Positions 18,453 to 26,709 of a stretch of 64,000 nucleotides of DNA are shown in pieces; the stretch's first letter is position 1; every line of letters starts with the position of its first letter. The position numbers and the translations under genes are program-made. The notes under the pieces are model-generated. The model was not told where the DNA came from. It was given only the letters and a program-made list of their open reading frames with translations, and searched no databases. The stretch is from the NCBI RefSeq assembly GCF_900104095.1, contig NZ_FNJO01000008.1, forward strand, positions 62,001-126,000. The letters are read 5' to 3'. Source of the DNA: Ralstonia sp. 25mfcol4.1. Lineage in GTDB: Bacteria; Pseudomonadota; Gammaproteobacteria; Burkholderiales; Burkholderiaceae.

Positions 18453-18632
18453 GACTGGAGGCGCCACTCGGCGTCGGGCCCGGTGCGCGACCTCATACCT
18501 GCCTGATCCGGCTGCGCCGGGCGCCCGGCGGGCAGTGCCGCCGGCAGGTGTCGTAAGACGAGTTCACGCTCAGCGCAGCAGGCTCCGTCAGGCAATCGAA
18601 AGCTTGTGAAATATCTGGATACCTTGACGGCC

Positions 18633-18662
18633 TTGGCGGGGCCGCCGCGCCCTGCCTACAGT
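18633..18662 (+). promoter_or_regulatory. Possible promoter of the small exported protein
   Basis: TTGGCG (18633-18638) and TACAGT (18657-18662) with an 18-bp spacer, 31 bp before the ATG at 18694. Weak matches to a sigma-70 promoter; proposed only from position. Confidence 0.25.
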
Positions 18663-18693
18663 GATCGGATCGAAACCCGCCGCGAGCCGCGCC

Positions 18694-19131
18694 ATGTCCA
18701 GACTCCTATGCGCCTTCCTGCTGTCCCTGGCCGCCTCGGGTGCGGCGCAGGCCGTGACCAAATGCGAAAGCCCGCGTGACACGCTCTACACGAACGGGTC
18801 ATGCCCGGCCGGCTATCAGAATGTCACGGGCTCGATGCGCGGCAACGTGACCACCGTGACCAAGACGCCCAAGATCCGCCAGGACGAACAGGCCTACCTG
18901 CAGAACCGCGCCCGCATGTCCGAGCAGATCCAGAACTGGGACGCGCGCCAGGACGAAGCCGACTGGCGCAGCCAGAACGCGTTCTGGAACCAGTGCCGGA
19001 CACTGGAATACCAGGCGCGCGCCGCCGAACGCGCGATGCAGCACACCGAATACTGGAGCCACGCGGACCGCTATCGCCACGCCGCCCAGGCTCTGCGCAC
19101 CGAGCAGTACAGCATGGGATGCTATTTCTGA
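18694..19131 (+). CDS. Small exported protein, DUF4124-like N terminus
   Basis: 145 residues. Signal peptide (M-S-R-L-L-C-A-F-L-L, cleavage near A-Q-A at about 18-20). The mature start K-C-E-S-P...Y-T-N-G-S-C-P-A-G-Y resembles the short Cys-containing DUF4124 motif of periplasmic proteins. The rest is polar, rich in Gln, Arg, Tyr and Trp, probably helical. A frame upstream adds 11 codons without a ribosome site. No operon partner. Function unknown. Confidence 0.7.
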   Translation: MSRLLCAFLLSLAASGAAQAVTKCESPRDTLYTNGSCPAGYQNVTGSMRGNVTTVTKTPKIRQDEQAYLQNRARMSEQIQNWDARQDEADWRSQNAFWNQCRTLEYQARAAERAMQHTEYWSHADRYRHAAQALRTEQYSMGCYF

Positions 19132-19346
19132 CACGTCATGGGGGGGTCGGACGTCCGGACATAGCACAACCTGCCGATATTAGTCGCGCTTAGATCGGCA
19201 TACAGAAAATTTCAGGCGAAATGGGGCCGGCATCACGTCTGCGGTCACATACAATCCGTTCCCATCCGGCCCGCCACGCGCTGTCCTGCATCGTTCCGGA
19301 TCACTGACGTGGCAACTGCGGTCGCAACCTACTCCTGTGAAGAAAC

Positions 19347-19499
19347 ATGCTGACTCTCACTGCGATCGTTGCGTATATGCTGGCCTGCATCGTTGCTCTG
19401 GCTTTCGGTGTCCGCTGGATGATCAAGAACGACCCGCTGCTCAAGCAGCCACAGTTCCTGGATACCTCCGCCGGCCCCCACGACGATTCGCCGCGCTAA
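19347..19499 (+). CDS. 50-residue single-pass membrane protein
   Basis: ATG at 19347, TAA at 19497-19499. One hydrophobic segment (about residues 3-25) is followed by a basic turn (R-W-M-I-K-N) and a polar, Pro-rich tail. It ends about 80 bp before a strong intrinsic terminator, which supports a real transcription unit. No family recognised. The gene is short enough to be missed by ordinary gene calling. Confidence 0.6.
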   Translation: MLTLTAIVAYMLACIVALAFGVRWMIKNDPLLKQPQFLDTSAGPHDDSPR

Positions 19500-19578
19500 G
19501 CACAAACAGACGCAAGCACACCCAAGCAATCCCCCGGGCAATCCCCCAGGCAATCCCATCGAATCATTGCTTCACGCG

Positions 19579-19610
19579 AAACGCCGGTCCACAAGACCGG
19601 CGTTTTGTTT
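19579..19610 (+). terminator. Rho-independent terminator
   Basis: AAACGCCGGTC (19579-19589), loop CACAA, GACCGGCGTTT (19595-19605), then TGTTT. A perfect 11-bp GC-rich stem with a T-rich tail, placed after the 50-residue membrane protein and before the AI-2E transporter gene. Confidence 0.85.
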
Positions 19611-19760
19611 ATGGGCCGCGCTACCGGCCTCGCCGCCTCCGCGCCGGTGCTGCAACCGTTACGTGTATCCGTCCTACACCGCGACCCGCCGCGCGCCGAC
19701 ACCCCGCCATGCCGCGCGACGCTATGCTCGGACAATAACGACCTTCCTCACCGTGCTGCC

Positions 19761-21020
19761 ATGTCGACCGTTCCGCCTTCTCCCGCCCTGCGGTCCGCGC
19801 GGCCGCCAGAGGCCAGCGCGCTGACACCTGACGCCGATCACCCCGGCGATACGGACAGCGCCGTTCCGGACGCGGGCCTGACGGGCCCGATACCGGTTGC
19901 CGCCGCCGCGCCGATCACCAGTCCCGATTACACGCCGCCGGCCTGGACGCAATCCCTTGGGCGCGCCAGTTCGGCGCTGGTCGTGCTGGCTACGCTGGCC
20001 TCGCTGTATGCATTGCATGTGGCCACCGCGTTCATCGTGCCGGTGGTGCTGGCCATCATCCTTGCCTATCTGCTCGATCCCATCGTGGAATTGCTCCAGC
20101 GCCGTCACATTCATCGCGCCATTGGCGCCACGCTGGTGTTGCTGAGCCTGCTGGCGCTGGCGTTGAGCGGCGCCTACCTGCTGCAGGGGCAGGTGTCGTC
20201 GATCGTCGACCGCCTGCCGGAGATTGCCAGCAAGCTGTCGCGTTCCGTGGGGGCACTGATGAGCGGCGACGACTCCGTGGTGCAGAAGGTGCGGCGCGCC
20301 GCCACCATCCTTAGCGGCACCGGGCAGCTTCCCGCCCCCCGGGGCGCCCCGGTAGTGGTCGAGCGCACTGCCGACAATTTCAGCAACATGGTGTGGGCCG
20401 GCTGGGTCAGCGCCTTCGCGCTGATGGCGCAGTCGGTGGTGGTGCTGTTCCTGACGTGGTTCCTGCTGCTGGCGGGCGACATGTTCAAGCGCAAGTTCAT
20501 CAAGATGGCCGGCAAGACGTTGAGCCAGAAGAAGATCAACGTGCATATGCTGGACGAGATCAACCGGCAGGTGCAGCGGTACATGATCATGCTGCTGGTC
20601 ACCAACGCCTCGCTGGGCTTCTGCATTTATCTGCTGCTGAAGTATCTGTCGATCGACAATGCCGGCACCTGGGCCCTGGTGGCCGCCGTGCTGCACCTCG
20701 TGCCCTACTTTGGTTCGCTGGTGGTGGCCGTGTGCCTGGGCGTGGCCGGCTTCATGCAATCCGGCACACTTGCCGTGGCCGGCGCCGCGGCGGGCGGTTC
20801 GATGGTGATCGCCACGTTGATCGGCAATGGCATGACCACGTGGATGACAGGCCGCCTGGCGCGTATGAATCCCGTCGCCGTCTTTGTGTCGCTACTGCTG
20901 TTCACGTGGCTCTGGGGCACGTGGGGCGTGCTGCTGGCGATACCGCTGGCGGTCATCGCCAAGGTGGTGGCCGATCACGTCGAGGGGCTCGAGGTCATGG
21001 CCGAATTTCTTGGCGAATAA
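19761..21020 (+). CDS. AI-2E/PerM family transporter
   Basis: 419 residues from the ATG at 19761; the 52 codons upstream in frame contain the terminator and look non-coding. A Pro/Ala-rich cytoplasmic N terminus of about 70 residues is followed by some eight membrane segments. Y-L-L-D-P-I-V-E-L-L lies near 110 and the C-terminal end is typical of UPF0118/AI-2E exporters. These proteins move small molecules or act as Na+/H+ antiporters; substrate here unknown. It stands alone and converges on the gene ending at 21069. Confidence 0.88.
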   Translation: MSTVPPSPALRSARPPEASALTPDADHPGDTDSAVPDAGLTGPIPVAAAAPITSPDYTPPAWTQSLGRASSALVVLATLASLYALHVATAFIVPVVLAIILAYLLDPIVELLQRRHIHRAIGATLVLLSLLALALSGAYLLQGQVSSIVDRLPEIASKLSRSVGALMSGDDSVVQKVRRAATILSGTGQLPAPRGAPVVVERTADNFSNMVWAGWVSAFALMAQSVVVLFLTWFLLLAGDMFKRKFIKMAGKTLSQKKINVHMLDEINRQVQRYMIMLLVTNASLGFCIYLLLKYLSIDNAGTWALVAAVLHLVPYFGSLVVAVCLGVAGFMQSGTLAVAGAAAGGSMVIATLIGNGMTTWMTGRLARMNPVAVFVSLLLFTWLWGTWGVLLAIPLAVIAKVVADHVEGLEVMAEFLGE

Positions 21021-21068
21021 GCGACCCGGGCGTAAGCGTACCGGGGGCGGCCAGCCTGGCCGCTACCG

Positions 21069-21599
21069 TCATGCCGACCGCATCACTTCGGCATGGGTGC
21101 CGCGCAGTGTGCGCATGGCATCGTCGCATTGCTGCGGCGACTCGGGGTTCACTAGCACCGCCCAGCGACCGTGCTTGACCGCCTCGCGCACCGGGGTGAT
21201 CACCGCCTGGTGATCGGGCCGTGCCGTGATCAGGCCGCCGCCCATCATGCCCAGCATGGCGCCGATAAACGCACCCGCCAGCGCCGTCGGCCACGGATTC
21301 TGGGTGACCCACGCGACGTGCTGCAGATACAGCACGGCCACCACCAGCAGCCCCAGAATCAGCCCGCACGCGCCCAGCGTCAGGTGCGACCGGACGGCCG
21401 TGCGCGCAATCCCATTTTCGTCGGGCTCGAGCTTGCGGCCAAAATGCGCTTCGTGTGGGTGGACCAGCTTGACCTGCCCCGCGCTCAGACCGGCGGTGTT
21501 GCAGACCAGGTCGACCGCCTGCGTGGCGTCGGCCTCGGTGTCGTAGAGCGCGGCAATACGGGTATTGGCCGCCTCGCCTGAAATCAGATTGCCTGTCAT
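21069..21599 (-). CDS. Membrane protein with general-stress-like (YflT/GSP17M) N terminus
   Basis: 176 residues. The start at 21599 is fixed by AAAGGAG seven bases upstream. The first 70 residues (I-A-A-L-Y-D-T-E-A-D-A-T-Q-A-V) resemble the general stress protein 17M fold. Two hydrophobic segments follow (about 77-97 and 105-127, the latter Gly/Met-rich). The soluble C terminus has V-R-E-A-V-K-H-G-R-W-A-V-L-V-N-P. Function unknown; family placement is my inference from pattern. Confidence 0.65.
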   Translation of the reverse strand: MTGNLISGEAANTRIAALYDTEADATQAVDLVCNTAGLSAGQVKLVHPHEAHFGRKLEPDENGIARTAVRSHLTLGACGLILGLLVVAVLYLQHVAWVTQNPWPTALAGAFIGAMLGMMGGGLITARPDHQAVITPVREAVKHGRWAVLVNPESPQQCDDAMRTLRGTHAEVMRSA

Positions 21600-21901
21600 G
21601 TCGGGCTCCTTTGTGCCGGACGCATCTGCCGGACGGTGCATGGAGGGCCCTCCCTTCCAGATTTCTCGTATTTCTTCTTCGTTCTTCGTTCAATCGTAGC
21701 GTTCGAGCCGCTTTCGCCGCGTCGGCTTGCGGCCGCACAGGTCTGTAGGACGACGCCGAAACCGGCCGACCTCCGAGTTTCGGCCAGCAAAACTTTGATG
21801 CATCGCAGAATGACGAGCCCCCGCCTGTCGCCTATAAATCAACGGCTGTCGCGCGCACCGAGGTTTCATCACACAAAACCCGACCCGGAGGAGACGCATA
21901 C

Positions 21902-22687
21902 GTGACCGTCCAGAGCACATCGCTGCAGAAGGCCTGCCGGCTGCTGCGCGCGCTGTCGGATACCCGCAATGCACGCCTGACCGACCTGGCCGCCGCCGCG
22001 CAGGTCGACAAGGCGTCGGCCCTGCGGCTGCTCGACACGCTGATGGCCGAAGGCATGGTCGAGCGCGACCCGGCCACCAAGGCGTTTTCGCCGGGGCGCG
22101 AATGGCTGACCCTGCAGGCGGCCTCGCAGCGCCGGCTCGACCTGCGCCCGCTGGTGCGCCCCGCCCTGATCCGCCTGGCCAATACATTTGAAGATTCGGC
22201 GATTCTGTCGGTGCCTGGCGGCTGGGAATCCGTGTGCCTGGAACTGCGCCTGGGCACATTTCCGATCCGCGCCAACTATCTCGATATCGGCAGCCGCCGC
22301 CCGCTCGGCGTGGGGGCTGGCAGCCTGGCGCTGCTCGCTGCCCTGCCCGACGACGAGATCGACGCGGTACTCGAATGCATCGCGCCGTCGCTGAAACGCT
22401 ATCCCCGGATCGATGCCGACATGTTGCGCCGCCACGTGGAAACCACGCGCGCGCGCGGCTATGCCGTGCTGCTCGATGTGGTGGTGGAACGCATGGGTGG
22501 CATCGGCGTCGCCCTGCCCGGCCCCGACGGCTATCCGCTGGGCGCCATCAGCATTGCCGCCCTCAACGAACGCATTACCGAACGCGAGGCCGCGCTGGCC
22601 CGCGCGCTGCGCCGGGAGGCAGACGCCATCGCCGCCAACTGGCGCCACCCCACCCGCCAACCACAGAACCAACCGAAGGAGGCATGA
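21902..22687 (+). CDS. IclR-family transcriptional regulator
   Basis: 261 residues, GTG start at 21902 directly after GGAGGAGACG. The N-terminal winged helix (about 5-65, with L-T-D-L-A-A-A-A-Q-V-D-K-A-S-A-L-R-L-L) is followed by the IclR effector domain. It is the first gene of the catabolic run to 28788, only 3 bp before the cyclase-family gene, so it probably controls this operon including itself. The effector is likely an aromatic or other carboxylic acid or its CoA ester; not determined. Confidence 0.88.
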   Translation: MTVQSTSLQKACRLLRALSDTRNARLTDLAAAAQVDKASALRLLDTLMAEGMVERDPATKAFSPGREWLTLQAASQRRLDLRPLVRPALIRLANTFEDSAILSVPGGWESVCLELRLGTFPIRANYLDIGSRRPLGVGAGSLALLAALPDDEIDAVLECIAPSLKRYPRIDADMLRRHVETTRARGYAVLLDVVVERMGGIGVALPGPDGYPLGAISIAALNERITEREAALARALRREADAIAANWRHPTRQPQNQPKEA

Positions 22688-22690
22688 AGC

Positions 22691-23749
22691 ATGCGCTGGA
22701 AGCAACGTCCAGAAGGCTCAAACTGGGGCGATTTCGGGCCCGACGATCAGCTGGGTCGCGTCAACCTGATCGGCCCGGAGCAGGTGGTCAAGGGCGCCCG
22801 CGAGATCCAGGCCGGCATCAGCTTCTGCCTGTCGATGCCGCTGGACTATCCCGGCGGCAACAAGCTGAACCCCCGCCGGCATCCGCCGCAACTGCGGCCC
22901 ACCTTCCGCGACGACATCCCGTACCTGAACTTTCCGCTGGCCAAGGTCAACCCGGCCGCCACCGACGTGATCAGCGACGACCAGGTGCTGCTTTGCCTGC
23001 AGTATTCGACGCAATGGGATTCGCTGGCGCACGTGGGCGCGCTGTTCGATGCCGACGGCGACGGCCGGCCCGAGCGCGTCTACTACAACGGCTACCGCGC
23101 CAACGCCGATATCGTGGGTCCGGTGGACTATGCCGAGGATGACCACTTCGCGGCGCACGACTGCGGCCACGGCCACGACAGCCATGCCGACGCGCTGGGT
23201 ATCGAGAACTTCGCTGTCAAGGGCATGCAGGGCCGGGGCGTGCTGGTAGACCTGGCCGATGTCTTCGGCACCGATTTCCGCAATGTCGGCTATGACGACC
23301 TGATGCGCGCCATGGAAGCCCACCGCGTGGAAGTGGAGCGCGGCGACATGCTGCTGTTGCGCACCGGCTTTGCCGAGGTGGTGCTTTCGATGCAGCGCAA
23401 TCCCGACGAGGATGTGCTGCACCACAGCTGCTCGGCCCTGAACGGCCGCGACAACCGGCTGCTGAACTGGATTACCGACGCCGGCATCGCTGCCCTGATC
23501 GCCGACAACTACGCCGTCGAGCGCTTCCCGGCATTGCCCCCACCCGACGACACCAAGACCCATCCGCTGCTGCCCCTGCACCACCACTGCCTGTTCAAGC
23601 TGGGGCTGCCGCTGGGCGAACTCTGGTACCTGCGCGAACTGGCCGACTGGCTGCGGGCCAACAAGCGCACGCGCTTCATGCTGACCGCGCCGCCGCTTCG
23701 GCTGCCCGGCGCGGTGGGGTCGCCGACCACGCCGATTGCAACCGTATAG
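22691..23749 (+). CDS. Cyclase-family (kynurenine formamidase-like) hydrolase
   Basis: 352 residues, longer than KynB and typical of the large cyclase subgroup. The segment W-D-S-L-A-H-V-G-A-L-F-D near residue 115 stands where the classic metal motif H-x-G-T-H-x-D is found. His is kept, but T-H is replaced by A-L, so metal binding may differ. An R-x-G-D-M-L-L-L-R-T-G-F segment and a late D-D-T-K-T-H-P-L-L-P-L-H-H-H follow. Likely a cyclic or acyl substrate hydrolase in the operon headed by the IclR regulator. Confidence 0.8.
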   Translation: MRWKQRPEGSNWGDFGPDDQLGRVNLIGPEQVVKGAREIQAGISFCLSMPLDYPGGNKLNPRRHPPQLRPTFRDDIPYLNFPLAKVNPAATDVISDDQVLLCLQYSTQWDSLAHVGALFDADGDGRPERVYYNGYRANADIVGPVDYAEDDHFAAHDCGHGHDSHADALGIENFAVKGMQGRGVLVDLADVFGTDFRNVGYDDLMRAMEAHRVEVERGDMLLLRTGFAEVVLSMQRNPDEDVLHHSCSALNGRDNRLLNWITDAGIAALIADNYAVERFPALPPPDDTKTHPLLPLHHHCLFKLGLPLGELWYLRELADWLRANKRTRFMLTAPPLRLPGAVGSPTTPIATV

Positions 23750-23767
23750 CACGGGGCGGATATTAGG

Positions 23768-23899
23768 CTCCCCTCTCCCACATTGTGAGAGAGGGGTTGG
23801 GGGAGAGGGCGTTGGGTTTCAGGCCGCGACCTGTCACGAATTGAGGCGCCCGCCCTCTCCCTCGCCCTTTCCCGCACGCGGGAGAGGGAAGAAAACAGA
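23768..23899. repeat. CTCCCCTCTCCC-type intergenic repeat
   Basis: A run of CT-rich and GA-rich arms fills the gap between the cyclase and binding-protein genes. It starts GGCTCCCCTCTCCC with partner GAGAGGGG, and later GCCCTCTCCCTCGCCC with GCGGGAGAGGG. The arms can form strong hairpins. A related GCTCCCCTCT/AGAGGGGAGC stem is at 41358-41393. Such elements are common, dispersed and non-coding in GC-rich proteobacteria; here one interrupts an otherwise tight operon. Confidence 0.65.
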
Positions 23900-23923
23900 T
23901 GACATAACAAGATGGAGGAGACC

Positions 23924-25147
23924 ATGAAGACCACCTGGAAACTGATCGCCGCTGCCGCGCTGAGCGCCGCATCCCTGGCGGCCCACGCCCAGCCCAAGTC
24001 AGGCATTTCCGACGATGTCGTAAAGATCGGCCTGCTGCTCGACATGAGCGGACTCTATGCCGACGTCACGGGCCGGGGCAGCGCCACGGCGGCCCAGATG
24101 GCCATCGACGACTATGGCGGCAAGGTGCTGGGCAAGAAAGTGGAACTGGTGGTGGTAGATCACCAGAACAAGGCCGACATCGCCGCCAACAAGGCGCGCG
24201 AATGGTTCGACCAGGACAAGGTCGATGCCATCCTGGACGTGGCCGCCTCGGCCCCGGCGCTGGCCGTGCTGGACGTGGCCAGGCAGAAGAACAGGATCGT
24301 GGTGTTCTCGGGCCCCGGTACCGAGCGCATCACCAACGATCTCTGCACGCCGGTATCGGTCCACTACGCCTATGACACTTACGCGCTGGCCAACACCACG
24401 GCCCGCGCGATGGTGCAGCGCGGCGGCAAGACGTGGTTCTTCCTGACGGCCGACTACGCATTCGGCCATACGCTGCAGCAATCGGCCACGACGGTGGTGC
24501 AAGAGGCCGGCGGCCAGGTACTGGGCGCGGCCCGGCATCCGATCAACACCAGCGACTTTGCCTCGTACCTGCTGCAGGCCCAGGCCAGCAAGGCGCAGGT
24601 GGTGGGCCTGGCCAACGCGGGCGGCGACACTGTCAATGCCATCAAGGCCGCGTCGGAATTCGGGCTGACGAAGAACGGCACCCAGAAAATGGCCGGCCTG
24701 CTGCTCTATATCAACGATATCCACGCCATCGGCCTGAAGACGGCCCAGGGGCTGGTGCTGACCGAGGCGTTCTACTGGGACATGAACGACGCCACGCGCG
24801 CCTGGTCGCGCAAGTACTTCGACAAGGTCAGGAAGATGCCGAACATGAGCCAGGCAGGCGTCTATTCGTCGGTCACGCACTATCTGAAGGCCGTGCAGGC
24901 GGCCGGCACCGACGAGACTGCCGCCGTGATGAAGCAGATGAAGGCGCTGCCGATCAACGACTTTTTCGCCAGGAACGGCCGCATCCGTGAGGACGGCCGC
25001 ATGATCCACGACATGTACCTGTTCGAGGTCAAGAAGCCCGAGGAATCGAAGTACCCGTGGGACTACTACAAGCTGCTGGCCACGGTGCCCGGCGACCAGG
25101 CCTTCATGCCGGTGGCCAGGTCGCAGTGCCCGCTGCTCAAGAAATGA
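23924..25147 (+). CDS. Branched-chain-type ABC binding protein (LivK/urea-type), orphan
   Basis: 407 residues, ATG at 23924 after GGAGGAG. Sec signal peptide (cleavage near A-H-A-Q, about 21-24) and type I periplasmic-binding fold beginning V-V-K-I-G-L-L-L-D-M-S-G-L-Y-A-D. This family feeds Liv-type importers or two-component receptors. No liv permease or ATPase gene is in the window, so it must use a transporter coded elsewhere. Its stop overlaps the next start (ATGA), tying it to the thiolase-like gene. Confidence 0.88.
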   Translation: MKTTWKLIAAAALSAASLAAHAQPKSGISDDVVKIGLLLDMSGLYADVTGRGSATAAQMAIDDYGGKVLGKKVELVVVDHQNKADIAANKAREWFDQDKVDAILDVAASAPALAVLDVARQKNRIVVFSGPGTERITNDLCTPVSVHYAYDTYALANTTARAMVQRGGKTWFFLTADYAFGHTLQQSATTVVQEAGGQVLGAARHPINTSDFASYLLQAQASKAQVVGLANAGGDTVNAIKAASEFGLTKNGTQKMAGLLLYINDIHAIGLKTAQGLVLTEAFYWDMNDATRAWSRKYFDKVRKMPNMSQAGVYSSVTHYLKAVQAAGTDETAAVMKQMKALPINDFFARNGRIREDGRMIHDMYLFEVKKPEESKYPWDYYKLLATVPGDQAFMPVARSQCPLLKK

Positions 25148-26313
25148 CCCCTGCCGTGACCGCCGCATCGACGACATCGAGCTACGTGCGCGGGGTGGGC
25201 AACACCCGCTTCGGACGCCTGCCCGGCAGCACGCCGCTGACGCTGATGGCGCAGGCTGCAGACGCCGCGCTGGATGCCGCCGGGCTCGCGCGTGGCGAGG
25301 TGGACGGCGTGCTGTGCGGCTACGCCACCACGCTGCCGCACCTGATGCTGGCCGACCGCTTCTGCGAATTCGCATCGCTGCAGCCTGCCTATGCCCATGG
25401 CATGGCCGGCGGCGGCGCCACGGGCGGGCTGATGGCGATGCTGGCACATGATCTGGTGCGCGCTGGCCGTTGCCGCAACGTGCTGGTGGTGGCCGGCGAG
25501 AATCGCCTCAGCGGCCAGAGCCGCGATCAGTCGGTACAGACGCTGGCCCAGGTGGGCGAGCCGGAAATCGAAGTGCCGAACGGCGCGTCGGTGCCGGCCT
25601 ACTACGCGCTGCTGGCTTCGCGCTACCTGCACGAGGTGGGCCTGGATGCCGATGCGCTGTCGGATTTCGCGGTGCTGATGCGGCGCCATGCCGCCGGGCA
25701 CCCCGACGCACACCTGCGCGATCCGCTGACGCTGGAGGCCGCCCGCCAGGCTCGGCCGATCGCGTCGCCGCTGCGGCTGTCGGACTGCTGCCCGATCTCG
25801 GACGGCGCCGTGGCGCTGGTGGTATCGGCCGACCCCGGCACCGGCACGCCAGTTCGCATCGTGGGAGCCGGCCAGGCGCATCGGCACCAGCACCTGGGCG
25901 CGCTGGACGACGTGATGCGCAGCGGTGCGTCCGATGCCGCCGGGCGCGCATTTGCGGAAGCCGGCTGCGGGCTGGCCGATATCGACTATCTGGCGATCTA
26001 CGACTCGTTCACGATCACGCTAGTCATGCTGCTGGAGGAAATCGGCATCGCGCCGCGCGGCCAGGGCGTCGCCCGGCTGCGTGCCGGCGATTTCGATGTC
26101 GATGGCGCGCTGCCGCTCAACACGCATGGCGGGCTGCTCGCTTTTGGCCATTCGGGCGTGGCGGGCGGACTGATGCACCTTGCCGAGGCGGCGCGTCAGC
26201 TGGCCGGCCGGGCAGGCGCCCGGCAGTTGGCCCGTCAGCGCAAGCGCGCGTTGTTTCATGCCGATGGCGGGGTGCTGTCGTCGCATGTCAGCCTGATCCT
26301 GGAGACCGCATGA
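25144..26313 (+). CDS. Thiolase-like protein (SCP-x/Ltp2 group), atypical active site
   Basis: 389 residues, starting inside the stop of the binding protein. The fold signatures of SCP-x thiolases are present (N-T-R-F-G near 20, N-T-H-G-G near 326-330, G-H-S-G near 335-338). The usual nucleophile region reads H-G-M-A-G-G-G-A-T-G-G with no Cys, and the H-D-C-F motif is Y-D-S-F at 286-289. Loss of Cys and a Tyr in that motif recall Ltp2-type CoA aldolases. The next gene is a DUF35 protein, the obligate partner in such aldolases. I infer retro-aldol cleavage of an acyl-CoA; a true thiolase seems less likely. Confidence 0.85.
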   Translation: MTPAVTAASTTSSYVRGVGNTRFGRLPGSTPLTLMAQAADAALDAAGLARGEVDGVLCGYATTLPHLMLADRFCEFASLQPAYAHGMAGGGATGGLMAMLAHDLVRAGRCRNVLVVAGENRLSGQSRDQSVQTLAQVGEPEIEVPNGASVPAYYALLASRYLHEVGLDADALSDFAVLMRRHAAGHPDAHLRDPLTLEAARQARPIASPLRLSDCCPISDGAVALVVSADPGTGTPVRIVGAGQAHRHQHLGALDDVMRSGASDAAGRAFAEAGCGLADIDYLAIYDSFTITLVMLLEEIGIAPRGQGVARLRAGDFDVDGALPLNTHGGLLAFGHSGVAGGLMHLAEAARQLAGRAGARQLARQRKRALFHADGGVLSSHVSLILETA

Positions 26314-26678
26314 GCGAACCGCAACCCGTCCCGCCCTACACCGAAGGCCTGGCCGCCGGCGTGGTGCGTTATCAGGCCTGCGAGACCTGCGGCGCCTGGC
26401 AGCCACTGCAGCGCCATGCCTGCCGCACCTGTGGCAGCCGGCAACTGGCCTGGCGCGATGCCCACGGCCAGGCCACCATCTACGCGGTGACCGAGGTGTT
26501 CCGCGCCCCCACCGAAGCCTTCCAGGCGCTGGTGCCTTACACGCTGGTGCTGGCTACCCTCGATGAAGGTCCGCGCGTGATGGGCCACGCCGACCCCGGC
26601 ATCGCCATCGGCGACCGGGTGCGCGCGGGGGTGTTCCACCTCGACGGGCAGCCGCTGCTGCGCTTTTCCCGGATTTGA
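26310..26678 (+). CDS. DUF35 Zn-ribbon/OB-fold partner protein
   Basis: 122 residues, start overlapping the stop of the thiolase-like gene (ATGA). Two Cys pairs (C-E-T-C-G and C-R-T-C-G, about 24-42) form the rubredoxin-like zinc ribbon. An OB-fold follows with T-E-V-F-R-A-P near 61-67. DUF35 proteins bind acyl-CoA next to thiolases, hydratases or aldolases, so it should form a complex with the upstream protein. Confidence 0.9.
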   Translation: MSEPQPVPPYTEGLAAGVVRYQACETCGAWQPLQRHACRTCGSRQLAWRDAHGQATIYAVTEVFRAPTEAFQALVPYTLVLATLDEGPRVMGHADPGIAIGDRVRAGVFHLDGQPLLRFSRI

Positions 26679-26709
26679 TCTGAACAGACGCCAACAGACC
26701 GCAAAAACA

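Noticed and set aside
19528..19560. Three GCAATCCC repeats as a possible regulator site
   Set aside because: Short, imperfect and just after a gene end; more likely chance or slippage.
25144..26313. Calling the thiolase-like gene a standard acetyl-CoA acetyltransferase
   Set aside because: The nucleophile Cys and the H-D-C-F motif are missing, so the usual name would mislead.
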